64,000 nt of DNA from Pseudomonas parafulva (lineage in GTDB: Bacteria; Pseudomonadota; Gammaproteobacteria; Pseudomonadales; Pseudomonadaceae). Both the position numbers and the translations under genes were made by a program. The notes below the pieces were generated by a model. The model searched no databases and was not told the origin of the DNA. It saw only the letters and a list, made by a program, of their open reading frames with translations. Where the stretch lies: the NCBI RefSeq assembly GCF_002021815.1, contig NZ_CP019952.1, positions 3,069,001-3,133,000 of the forward strand. The letters run 5' to 3'. Shown piece by piece: positions 56,906-64,000 of the stretch. Position 1 is the stretch's first letter. Every line of letters starts with the position of its first letter.

Positions 56906-57328
56906 CTACTGCCCAAACGCCCGCCCCAGCCCTCCAGGCACACCACTGCTATCGGTCTGCTGCCAAGGCCCATCCGGGCTCACCGACCAGCTCCAGCCGT
57001 TGTCGAACCGGTAATACGTCCGCTGGCGGTAGAACGTGTTGGGTTTTTTGTCCAGCACATACACGCCCAACTTGGGGTCCCAGTGGCTCGCCCCGCCCGG
57101 CGGCGGGGCAAAGCTTGCCGAGGTGCGCGGCACTGGTTTGGCTGGGGGGGCAGGCTTGCTCCCAGGTCCAGCAGGCTGTCCACCTGGCAGCGGCTTGACC
57201 ACCGGCCCTTTGGGCGGGAGCCGTTCGATCGGCGGTTCGGGCTCAGGCTGCGAAGCAGGGCCATGCACCGTACAGGCCGACAAACCCAGTGCCAGGGTGA
57301 TCAGGCTAAGGCGTACCGTCGCGTGCAT
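56906..57328 (-). CDS. Small proline-rich lipoprotein, last gene of the ccm operon
   Basis: This 140-residue protein has a lipoprotein signal (LITLALGLSAC, lipobox LSAC with cysteine 19), a proline-, lysine- and glycine-rich spacer (residues 22-75) and a small aromatic C-terminal domain with HWDPKLGVYVLDKKPNTFYRQRTYYRFDNGWSWS. No known family is recognised. Its start is 11 bp after the ccmI stop, on the same strand, so it is very likely cotranscribed with the cytochrome c maturation genes. It should sit on the periplasmic side of a membrane. A role in maturation is only suggested by position. Confidence 0.78.
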   Translation of the reverse strand: MHATVRLSLITLALGLSACTVHGPASQPEPEPPIERLPPKGPVVKPLPGGQPAGPGSKPAPPAKPVPRTSASFAPPPGGASHWDPKLGVYVLDKKPNTFYRQRTYYRFDNGWSWSVSPDGPWQQTDSSGVPGGLGRAFGQ

Positions 57329-57339
57329 AGGGAACTCTC

Positions 57340-58530
57340 TTACGAATCAGGGCTGTCGATGATCAGGCGCTGCTGGGCCTGGGTCGTGTTGGGCAAAGGC
57401 GCGCTCTGGCCAACCCACTCGCCGCGGGTCGGCTGCCCATCCTTGGAAACGCGCGCAACCAGTTGGACTTCGGCGAAATCGGACAGTTTCATCTGCGCCA
57501 TCATCGCATCCGCATCTGAAAGCTCGACCTCGATGGGCAACTGCGCCACCGTCACCCGCTTGGCGGCAAGTGGCATGGGCGGGCCGCTGCTGGCGCGGGC
57601 GAAAATGAAGACGGTGTCCTGTGCCTTGACCTTGTCCCGCAAAGCTGGCGCCAATTCCACCCGCACCTTCAAACGCACCGCAGCAGGTGCCGGCGCCTGA
57701 GCAGACTGAGTGCCCAACCGTTCAGCTGCACGGTCAATGCCGCCCTGCAATGCCGCGCGCGACGCATCCCCTTGCGGCAACTGCGCCAACAGCCGCTTCC
57801 AGTACTCGATAGCCTCCTGATAGCGCTCACCTTCAAATGCCGCAATGCCACGCAGCCCCAAGCTGGTGACCTCATTGGGATCGGCTTTCAGCGCCTCGTC
57901 AGTCAATGCCTGCAGTTGCCCACTCCAGCGCTTGTCGGCCGCGAAATACAGGGCCTGAGCCCACTGGCCCAGCAACTCGGGCTGGCGACCGGCCAGGGCT
58001 ACTGCGCGCTCGAACGTGCGGGCCGCCTCGGCAGGGCGTTGTTCGGCCATGTAGGCACGGCCCAGGAAGTACACCGCCTCGGCCGAATCAGGTTGTGCCT
58101 GAACCACGCGCTCCAGGCGTGCCGTCATTTCTTCCATCGACTTAGGTGCCTGGGCAAATTCCTGGGTAAGGGCCACTTTGTCCGCCGCACCGAAGTGCAG
58201 GTACAGCCCCAACGCCAGCAGCGGCACCAGAACCGCTGCCAGCAACGGCAAGGCCCTGCCCAATTGACGCTGCCTGGCGGGTTCGGCGCCCTCGGTGTCA
58301 GCCAGCAGTTCACGGGCGGCTTCGTCACGGCCCTGACTCAATTGCAGGTCATCGAGCACACCCGACGCTTGCTGCGCGGCCAGCGCGGCGATGCGTTCCT
58401 GATAGAGCACCACGTTGAGCGCCGTGCGGTCTTGCTCCTGCTGGTGGCGACGGCCACGCAGGATCGGGATCAGCAGAAAGCTGAGGGCCGCGAGCAGCAA
58501 CAAGCCCGCGCTAAGCCAGAATTCAGTCAT
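57340..58530 (-). CDS. ccmI: Cytochrome c maturation protein CcmI
   Basis: CcmI presents apocytochrome c to the haem ligation complex CcmF/CcmH. The 396-residue protein begins with a hydrophobic helix ([21 protein letters not shown], residues 4-24), a cytoplasmic RxR-type loop, a leucine-zipper-like stretch and a second membrane helix near 92-112, followed by periplasmic TPR repeats ([26 protein letters not shown] near 145-170) and a C-terminal domain. ATG at 58530 overlaps the ccmH end by 8 bp. It is the CycH-type full-length form, not the shorter fused CcmH of E. coli. Confidence 0.93.
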   Translation of the reverse strand: MTEFWLSAGLLLLAALSFLLIPILRGRRHQQEQDRTALNVVLYQERIAALAAQQASGVLDDLQLSQGRDEAARELLADTEGAEPARQRQLGRALPLLAAVLVPLLALGLYLHFGAADKVALTQEFAQAPKSMEEMTARLERVVQAQPDSAEAVYFLGRAYMAEQRPAEAARTFERAVALAGRQPELLGQWAQALYFAADKRWSGQLQALTDEALKADPNEVTSLGLRGIAAFEGERYQEAIEYWKRLLAQLPQGDASRAALQGGIDRAAERLGTQSAQAPAPAAVRLKVRVELAPALRDKVKAQDTVFIFARASSGPPMPLAAKRVTVAQLPIEVELSDADAMMAQMKLSDFAEVQLVARVSKDGQPTRGEWVGQSAPLPNTTQAQQRLIIDSPDS

Positions 58531-58999
58531 GGGTGCGTTCTTTTTCCAGCAGGTTGGCCAGCCGTGCGCGCTCCTCGGCTGACAATTCATCAGTGCCTTG
58601 CACGGCCGCCAGGCGACGACGCCGTACAATCACCGCCAATACGGCGAACCCGCCGACCAGCAGAATGCCCGGGCCAAACCAGAGCAACCAGGTCCGGCCG
58701 CTCAGCGCAGGCTTATAGCGCACGAAATCACCGTAACGGTCGACCATGAAGTCGACGATCTGCTGGTTGCTCTTGCCCTCACCCAGCATGCGGAATATTT
58801 CCCGGCGCAGGTCAGCCGCAATGGGTGCATTGGAGTCGGCGATATCCTGGTTCTGACACTTGGGGCAGCGCAATTCCTTGGTCAGTTGCTGATAGCGCTC
58901 ACGCTCGGCCTGGTCACGAAACTGATAGGTATCGATGGCGGCCTTGGCCACCCCACCGACGCACAGGCTCAAGGTCAGGGCTGCGAACCAGCGCTTCAT
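58523..58999 (-). CDS. ccmH: Cytochrome c maturation protein CcmH
   Basis: CcmH is a membrane-bound thiol oxidoreductase that reduces the apocytochrome CxxCH cysteines before haem attachment. The 158-residue protein has a signal peptide (to about residue 20), the redox motif [19 protein letters not shown] (near 43-61) with the family's LRCxxCQ pattern, and one transmembrane helix ([22 protein letters not shown], near 104-125). The start overlaps the ccmG stop by 4 bp. Confidence 0.95.
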   Translation of the reverse strand: MKRWFAALTLSLCVGGVAKAAIDTYQFRDQAERERYQQLTKELRCPKCQNQDIADSNAPIAADLRREIFRMLGEGKSNQQIVDFMVDRYGDFVRYKPALSGRTWLLWFGPGILLVGGFAVLAVIVRRRRLAAVQGTDELSAEERARLANLLEKERTHD

Positions 59000-59532
59000 G
59001 GCGTCGCCTCGTCGAGCAGCGCCTGGTAGCGTGGCGCCAACTGCTCGCGCCAGACACTGGCGTCGACCACGCCCACATGCTTGTAGCGAATCACGCCATC
59101 GCCATCGATCAGGAACGTCTCCGGCGCACCGTAGACACCCAGGTCCAGCCCCAGGCTGCCCTGCTCGTCACTGATGTCCAGCAGGTAGGGGTTGTGGAAC
59201 TCGGTCAACCACTTCTGCGCTGCGGCGTTGTCGTCCTTGTAGTTCACCCCATAGATGACCACACCCTGGGAAGCCAGCTGGTTGAGATAAGGATGCTCGA
59301 CCTTGCACGACGCGCACCAGGTGGCCCAGACGTTGACCAGCGCAGGCCGGCCCTGCAGGTCTGCCTGGGTAAGCGTACGGTCGCCTTGGGTGGAAGCCAG
59401 CGAAAAGACCGGGAACGGTTTGCCGATCATGGCCGAGGGCAATTCATCGGGCTTGAGAAACAAACCTTTGTACAGGAACACCGCCACCAGCAGGAACACC
59501 GCCAGGGGCATGACCATCAACCAACGTTTCAT
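58996..59532 (-). CDS. dsbE: Thiol:disulfide interchange protein CcmG/DsbE
   Basis: This periplasmic thioredoxin-like protein, anchored by an N-terminal helix (LMVMPLAVFLLVAVFLYKGLF, residues 4-24), supplies reductant for cytochrome c maturation. The 178-residue protein has the active-site segment NVWATWCASCKVEHPYL near residues 68-84 and the later GAPETFLIDGDGVIRYKHVG near 135-154 with its cis-proline region. It overlaps ccmF and ccmH by 4 bp on each side, inside the ccm operon. Confidence 0.95.
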   Translation of the reverse strand: MKRWLMVMPLAVFLLVAVFLYKGLFLKPDELPSAMIGKPFPVFSLASTQGDRTLTQADLQGRPALVNVWATWCASCKVEHPYLNQLASQGVVIYGVNYKDDNAAAQKWLTEFHNPYLLDISDEQGSLGLDLGVYGAPETFLIDGDGVIRYKHVGVVDASVWREQLAPRYQALLDEATP

Positions 59533-61517
59533 GCAACTGCTCCAGACACACCCAGGGCCTCGCGCACCCGGGACTTGACCTTGACGCGGTAGCGCCGGTC
59601 GAGGGCCGCCAGCAACCCGCCAAGGCCAGTCAACAGACCGCCCAGCCAGATCCAGCGGACAAAGGGCTTGATGTGCACACGCACCGCCCAGGCACCGTTT
59701 TCCAAAGGCTCCCCGAGGGCCACGTACAGGTCGCGGGTAAACCCTGCGTCGATCCCGGCCTCGGTCATCATCGACTGCTGCACGGTGTACAGGCGCTTCT
59801 CCGGGTGCAGGGTGGCCACAAGGCGACCCTCGCGGCTGACCACCACCGTGCCCTTGTCGGAAATGAAGTTGGGCCCTTCGAAGTGCCTGGCGCCCTGGAA
59901 CAGGAAATGATATCCGCCCAGCTCCACGCTTTCGCCGGGGGCCATGCGCAGATCACGCTCGGCGCTATTGTTGCTCGACAGCACCACCCCAAGGGCACAC
60001 ACCGCAAGCCCCAGGTGAGCGACCTGCATGCCCCAGTAACTGCGTCCTAGGCCAGGCAGCCCTCTGAGCAGCCCCTTGTGGCGCGTCTTGTCGAGCACAT
60101 CGCGCAACCCCCCGAGCACTACCCAGGCGGCCAGGGCGAACGTGGCCAGCACCTGCCAGTCGAAATCGTCGACGATCAGGCCCGCCACCGGCGCCAGCAC
60201 GGCGCTGCCGACCAGGACCGGCGTCATCATGCCCAGTAGCCACTTGCCAGGCGTATCTTTCCACCGCACCACCACCCCTACTCCCAGCACCAGCATCAGC
60301 AGTGCCATAAGCGGCAGGAACAGGGCGTCGAAATAGGGCGGGCCTACCGAGAGCTTGGCGCCGGTCAGGGCATCGAGCACCAGCGGGTACAAGGTGCCCA
60401 GTAAAATCATCGATGCCGCGACCACCAACACCAGATTGTTCGCCAGCAGCAGGGTTTCGCGCGACCACAGGGCAAACCCCACCTGGCTCTTGACCACTGG
60501 CGCACGCAAGGCGAACAGGGTCAGTGAGCCGCCGACCACGAACAGCAGGAAGAACAGGATGAAAATGCCGCGCGACGGGTCGGCGGCAAAGGCATGCACG
60601 GAGGTGAGAACCCCGGAACGCACCAGGAACGTCCCCAGCAGGCTCAGTGAGAACGCAGCGATGGCCAACAGGACGGTCCAGCTCTTGAACACCCCGCGCT
60701 TCTCCGTCACTGCCAGGGAATGGATCAGCGCCGTGCCTACCAGCCAGGGCATGAACGATGCGTTTTCCACCGGGTCCCAGAACCACCAGCCACCCCAGCC
60801 CAGTTCATAGTAGGCCCACCAGGAACCCAGGGTGATGCCCACGCCCAAGAACGCCCAGGCCACCAGGGTCCAGGGCCGCGACCACCGGGCCCAGGCGGCG
60901 TCTAGACGCCCGCCGAGCAGGGCGGCGATGGCGAAGGCGAAGGCGACCGAAAAACCGACGTAGCCCATGTACAGCATTGGCGGATGCACGATCAGGCCAA
61001 TGTCCTGCAGCAGCGGGTTGAGGTCCCGGCCATCGACAGGCACCTGTGGCAGCAGGCGCTGAAACGGGTTGGAGGTGATGATCAAAAAGCTCAGAAAGCC
61101 CACGCTGATCATGCCCATGACCGCCAGCACGCGGGCGAGCATCACCTGGGGCAATTGCCGCGAGAACACCGACACGGCGAAGGTCCAGCCCCCCAGAATC
61201 AGCGCCCAGAGCAGCAGTGAGCCCTCATGCGCCCCCCAGACCGCGCTGAACTTGTAGTACCACGGGAGTGCACTGTTCGAGTTGCTGGCCACGTAGGCAA
61301 CCGAAAAGTTGTCGGTCATGAAGGCATGGGTCAGGCACGCGAACGCGAACGTCAGAAAGGCGAACTGCCCCCAGGCTGCGGGCCGCGCCAGGCTCATCCA
61401 CAAGCTGTCACCACGCCACGCCCCAATCAGCGGCAGGCTGGCCTGCACAGCCGCGAAGCAGATGGCCAGAATCATCGACAGTTGGCCCAGTTCGGGTATC
61501 ACCAAGGCTGCGTTCAT
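59529..61517 (-). CDS. ccmF: Haem lyase CcmF
   Basis: CcmF takes haem from holo-CcmE and attaches it to apocytochrome c. The 662-residue protein has about 15 transmembrane helices and the tryptophan-rich WWD-type motif [26 protein letters not shown] near residues 235-260. Conserved histidines flank it, as in the [12 protein letters not shown] segment near 268. Overlaps of 4 bp with ccmE and dsbE show tight coupling. Length is normal for the family. Confidence 0.96.
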   Translation of the reverse strand: MNAALVIPELGQLSMILAICFAAVQASLPLIGAWRGDSLWMSLARPAAWGQFAFLTFAFACLTHAFMTDNFSVAYVASNSNSALPWYYKFSAVWGAHEGSLLLWALILGGWTFAVSVFSRQLPQVMLARVLAVMGMISVGFLSFLIITSNPFQRLLPQVPVDGRDLNPLLQDIGLIVHPPMLYMGYVGFSVAFAFAIAALLGGRLDAAWARWSRPWTLVAWAFLGVGITLGSWWAYYELGWGGWWFWDPVENASFMPWLVGTALIHSLAVTEKRGVFKSWTVLLAIAAFSLSLLGTFLVRSGVLTSVHAFAADPSRGIFILFFLLFVVGGSLTLFALRAPVVKSQVGFALWSRETLLLANNLVLVVAASMILLGTLYPLVLDALTGAKLSVGPPYFDALFLPLMALLMLVLGVGVVVRWKDTPGKWLLGMMTPVLVGSAVLAPVAGLIVDDFDWQVLATFALAAWVVLGGLRDVLDKTRHKGLLRGLPGLGRSYWGMQVAHLGLAVCALGVVLSSNNSAERDLRMAPGESVELGGYHFLFQGARHFEGPNFISDKGTVVVSREGRLVATLHPEKRLYTVQQSMMTEAGIDAGFTRDLYVALGEPLENGAWAVRVHIKPFVRWIWLGGLLTGLGGLLAALDRRYRVKVKSRVREALGVSGAVA

Positions 61518-61969
61518 GGCCGCGCCCCCGTCTGGGTTGCCGCCTGGCCGCTTTCTTTCAGCGCCTTGCTGACTTCAGGGGGCATGTACTTTTCGTCATG
61601 CTTGGCCAGCACTTCGTCGGCCACCACCACGCCGTCGCCGTTGAGCTTGCCCAAGGCCACGATGCCCTGCCCTTCACGGAACAGGTCCGGCAGGATGCCG
61701 CGGTAAGTGATGGGTACGGACTTGTTGAAATCGGTGACCACGAAGCGCACGTCCAGCGAGTCGGAGGAGCGTTGCACCGAGCCCTGTTCGACCATGCCGC
61801 CGGCGCGGATGCGCGTGTCCAGCGGTGCCTCGCCATTGGCGATCTGGGTGGGGGTGTAGAACAGGTTGATGTTCTGTTGCAAGGCAGTGAGGGCAAAGCC
61901 CACGGCAACCCCGACGCCGACCAGCAGACCGACGATGAGCAACAGGCGTTTCTTGCGCTGCGGATTCAC
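61514..61969 (-). CDS. ccmE: Haem chaperone CcmE
   Basis: CcmE carries haem covalently to CcmF in the periplasm. The 151-residue protein has an N-terminal anchor ([22 protein letters not shown], residues 9-30), an OB-fold domain with [29 protein letters not shown] near 37-65 and the haem-attachment motif in [13 protein letters not shown], where the histidine is near residue 126 and the HxxxY spacing is kept. The start overlaps ccmD by 4 bp. Confidence 0.95.
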   Translation of the reverse strand: MNPQRKKRLLLIVGLLVGVGVAVGFALTALQQNINLFYTPTQIANGEAPLDTRIRAGGMVEQGSVQRSSDSLDVRFVVTDFNKSVPITYRGILPDLFREGQGIVALGKLNGDGVVVADEVLAKHDEKYMPPEVSKALKESGQAATQTGARP

Positions 61970-62142
61970 TGCGTTTTCTCCCGGCGCAAGCGGCGCGCCT
62001 CTTCTTGCAGGTAGCGGCGCCGGGCCAACACCGGCACGGCGACGTTAAGCGCCAGCACCGCGGCGCAGATGCCGTAGGCCGACCACACATAAAGGCCGTG
62101 GTGACCCATGGCGATGAAATCACCGAAACTGGCGAAACTCAT
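61966..62142 (-). CDS. ccmD: Haem exporter protein CcmD
   Basis: CcmD is a small membrane protein that helps release holo-CcmE from the CcmABC complex. This 58-residue protein has the family start [22 protein letters not shown], one transmembrane helix (about residues 18-40) and a basic, charged tail ([17 protein letters not shown]). ATG at 62142 overlaps the ccmC stop by 4 bp and gives the expected small size; a longer in-frame start at 62190 lies within ccmC. Confidence 0.92.
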   Translation of the reverse strand: MSFASFGDFIAMGHHGLYVWSAYGICAAVLALNVAVPVLARRRYLQEEARRLRREKTQ

Positions 62143-62906
62143 GGCACGACCCTCCCAGCCAGGCTGCTCGATATTTCTTCCTTCACCCAACTGGCGCGTG
62201 CCTCGCGCTTGAGTACCTCAAGGCGCATGCGCATCAAGAGCACCGCGCCAAAGAAGCAGTAGAAGCCCAGCGCCGTGCACAACAGCGGCAACCACATATC
62301 GGCGGGCATCGCAGGCTTTTCGGTCAGGGTAAAGGTGGCGCCCTGATGCAGCGTGTTCCACCACTGGACCGAATACTTGATGATGGGAATGTTCACCACG
62401 CCAACGATGGCCAGCACGGCGCAGGCTTTTGCCGAGCTGTCACGATTACTGATTGCCTGGCCCAGCGCAATGATGCCGAAGTACAGGAACAACAGGATGA
62501 GCATCGAGGTGAGGCGCGCATCCCACACCCACCAGCTGCCCCAGGTTGGCTTACCCCAGATGGCTCCGGTCACCAGCGCCACGGCGGTCATCCAGGCGCC
62601 GATGGGGGCAGCGCATTGCAGGGCGACATCGGCCAGCTTCATCTTCCACACCAGCCCCACCACACCGGCCACCGCCAGCAGAACGTAACAGGACTGGGCC
62701 AACATCGCGGCCGGGACATGGATGTAGATGATGCGAAAGCTGTTGCCCTGCTGGTAGTCCTGGGGCGCGAAGACCAGCCCCCAGACCACGCCGACCACTA
62801 ACAAGAGCCCGGCAGCGATGGACAGCCACGGCAACATGCGCCCGCTAATGGCATAGAACCATTTCGGAGAGCCCAGCTTGTGAAACCACGTCCAGCTCAT
62901 TTTCAT
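62139..62906 (-). CDS. ccmC: Haem exporter/handling protein CcmC
   Basis: CcmC binds haem through its tryptophan-rich periplasmic loop and passes it to CcmE. The 255-residue protein has six transmembrane helices and the WWD-type motif [28 protein letters not shown] near residues 116-143, with flanking histidines in [12 protein letters not shown] near 59-70. The start at 62906 (MKMSWTW) is chosen; ATG at 62900 is two codons later and equally possible. It lies 45 bp after ccmB. Confidence 0.94.
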   Translation of the reverse strand: MKMSWTWFHKLGSPKWFYAISGRMLPWLSIAAGLLLVVGVVWGLVFAPQDYQQGNSFRIIYIHVPAAMLAQSCYVLLAVAGVVGLVWKMKLADVALQCAAPIGAWMTAVALVTGAIWGKPTWGSWWVWDARLTSMLILLFLYFGIIALGQAISNRDSSAKACAVLAIVGVVNIPIIKYSVQWWNTLHQGATFTLTEKPAMPADMWLPLLCTALGFYCFFGAVLLMRMRLEVLKREARASWVKEEISSSLAGRVVP

Positions 62907-62951
62907 CAGGGTGCATCCAGGGTATTGGCCAGGCTTCAAAGCCCAGGCTCG

Positions 62952-63620
62952 TTATTCGCCGACGCTGATTTTCAGGCCGGCGGCGATCGCAAAGGGTGCC
63001 AGGGTCACGGCCAGGGCCGTCAGGCTGGCGAGCCAGAGCAGGTGGCCGGTGGCGGGCATATTCTGCAACGCCGCCTGCAATGCACCACTGCCCAGGATCA
63101 ATACAGGGATATACAACGGCAGAATCAGCAACGCCAGCAACAAACCGCCGCGCTTGAGGCCGACCGTCAGCGCAGCGCCCACCGCGCCCAACAGGCTCAA
63201 CACCGGCGTGCCCAGCAGCAGCGAGCCCAGCAGCACCGGCAGACAGTGCCCTGGCAGGCCGAGCATCAGCGCCAGCAACGGTGCCAGCAACACCAGCGCA
63301 AGCCCGGAGAACAGCCAATGCGCCAGCACTTTGGCCAACACCATCAGTGCCAGCGGATGCGGCGAGAGCACCCACTGCTCCAGCGAGCCATCTTCGAAGT
63401 CGCTGCGAAACAGCCCGTCCAGGGACAACAGCACCGCCAGCAGTGCAGCCACCCACATAAGCCCCGGGGACAGGTTCTGCAGCATCTGGGTCTGCGCCCC
63501 GACGGCCAAGGGGAACAAGGCCACCACGATGGCGAAGAACACCAGCGGGTTGGCAAGCTCCGCAGGCCGGCGAAACAGCAACCGCGCTTCGCGTCGCAAC
63601 AACAGGGTAAAGACGCTCAT
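62952..63620 (-). CDS. ccmB: Haem exporter membrane subunit CcmB
   Basis: CcmB is the transmembrane partner of the CcmA ATPase, needed to release holo-CcmE. The 222-residue protein has six transmembrane helices, the opening [38 protein letters not shown] and the [18 protein letters not shown] segment near residues 79-96 that contacts the ATPase. ATG at 63620 overlaps the ccmA stop by 4 bp; longer open frames upstream are shadows of ccmA. Confidence 0.94.
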   Translation of the reverse strand: MSVFTLLLRREARLLFRRPAELANPLVFFAIVVALFPLAVGAQTQMLQNLSPGLMWVAALLAVLLSLDGLFRSDFEDGSLEQWVLSPHPLALMVLAKVLAHWLFSGLALVLLAPLLALMLGLPGHCLPVLLGSLLLGTPVLSLLGAVGAALTVGLKRGGLLLALLILPLYIPVLILGSGALQAALQNMPATGHLLWLASLTALAVTLAPFAIAAGLKISVGE

Positions 63621-64000
63621 GCTGCCCACTGCCCCAGGTTGAGTTCTCGGTAGCCCGCAGGCGTGTGGGACAGGGTGTGGTGGGTGGTCAGCACCACGGT
63701 GCCACCGTGCTCGCAATGGGCGGCCAGATGGGCCTCCAGGTCCGCGACGCCCTGTTTGTCCAGGGCAGTGAACGGCTCGTCCAGAATCCACAACGGTGCG
63801 GCTGCCAGATGCAGGCGCGCCAGGGCCACGCGGCGTTGCTGCCCGGCCGACAAGGTATGGCAAGGCACGTCCTCGAAACCGCGCAGCCCGACGGCAGCCA
63901 GGGCCTGCCAGATCTGTTCGCGGCTGGCTGGACGGTGCAGTGCGCACAGCCAGGTCAGGTTCTCTTCGGCTGTGAGCAGTTCCTTGATGCCCGCGGCATG
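63617..64000 (-). CDS. ccmA: Haem exporter ATPase CcmA, 3' part only (cut by window end)
   Basis: CcmA is the ABC ATPase of the CcmABC complex. Only the C-terminal 127 residues are in the window; the frame is open to base 64000, and the Walker A part lies beyond it. Visible are the ABC signature [16 protein letters not shown], Walker [13 protein letters not shown] and the switch histidine in VVLTTHHTL. The tail is normal and overlaps ccmB by 4 bp. This is the first gene of the ccm operon seen here. Confidence 0.93.
   Translation of the reverse strand, partial: HAAGIKELLTAEENLTWLCALHRPASREQIWQALAAVGLRGFEDVPCHTLSAGQQRRVALARLHLAAAPLWILDEPFTALDKQGVADLEAHLAAHCEHGGTVVLTTHHTLSHTPAGYRELNLGQWAA

Noticed and set aside
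56742..57700. Plus-strand open frames across the end of the lipoprotein and ccmI genes
   Set aside because: They run through REP-like DNA and antisense to supported genes, with no domain recognised.

Overview
The window looks like chromosome from a Pseudomonas of the P. putida group. The evidence is high-GC coding sequence, an Anr-type FNR protein beside hemN, the block order hemN-anr-apt-recR-ybaB-dnaX and ligA-zipA-smc, a complete ccm cytochrome c maturation operon, and REP-like palindromes of the type common in P. putida. No tRNA, rRNA, CRISPR array, prophage or intact insertion sequence was seen. One small MITE-like element, one orphan Rhs tip gene and several intergenic repeats are the only signs of mobility.

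Layout. 1-6.2 kb: anaerobic haem synthesis and its regulator (hemN, anr), adenine salvage (apt), then dnaX-ybaB-recR on the minus strand. 6.3-8.4 kb: a periplasmic solute-binding protein, a DUF2938 membrane protein divergent from a MerR regulator, and the 4.5S SRP RNA gene. 8.5-16.4 kb, minus strand: ligA, zipA, smc and a GntR/FCD regulator. 16.6-34 kb: purine catabolism, comprising xanthine dehydrogenase (xdhABC), guanine deaminase, a GntR regulator, an AzgA-type purine permease, hiuH, puuE-uraD-allA-puuD, an NCS2 xanthine/urate-type permease and two Tsx-like outer-membrane channels. 35-38 kb: poxB-like oxidase, MITE, RutR-like TetR regulator and a GlcG-like protein. 38.4-44.8 kb: gcl-hyi-glxR-ttuD-pyk, taking glyoxylate to pyruvate. 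45-49 kb: urea transporter, potassium-channel-like protein, orphan sulfate-binding protein and an rRNA-type methyltransferase. 49-56 kb: NCS1 allantoin/hydantoin-type permease, a racemase-family protein, D-amino-acid oxidase-like protein, histidine phosphatase, FKBP, PhzF and a 2-hydroxyacid dehydrogenase. 56.1-56.9 kb: repeat-rich intergenic DNA. 56.9-64 kb, minus strand: a small lipoprotein gene and ccmI-H-G-F-E-D-C-B-A, with ccmA cut by the window end.

How the genes work together. Guanine is deaminated to xanthine (GuaD), xanthine is oxidised to urate (XdhAB with XdhC), and urate goes to allantoin through PuuD, HiuH and UraD. PuuE opens allantoin to allantoate, AllA cleaves ureidoglycolate to glyoxylate and urea, and Gcl, GlxR, TtuD and Pyk carry glyoxylate carbon to pyruvate. 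The step allantoate to ureidoglycolate has no gene here.

The most notable observation is regulatory. Two different short palindromes recur in front of these genes and almost nowhere else that I can see. TTGTAYACAA (eight sites) is the kind of operator used by FadR-type GntR proteins, and it flanks the GntR gene at 22750-23505 and the transport, uricolytic, gcl and NCS1 promoters. TGAC(C/T)-N4-(G/A)GTCA (four sites) resembles the E. coli RutR operator, and a RutR-like TetR gene lies at 37029-37640. Together they suggest a two-regulator circuit in which purine entry and oxidation answer to one protein and allantoin/glyoxylate breakdown to the other.
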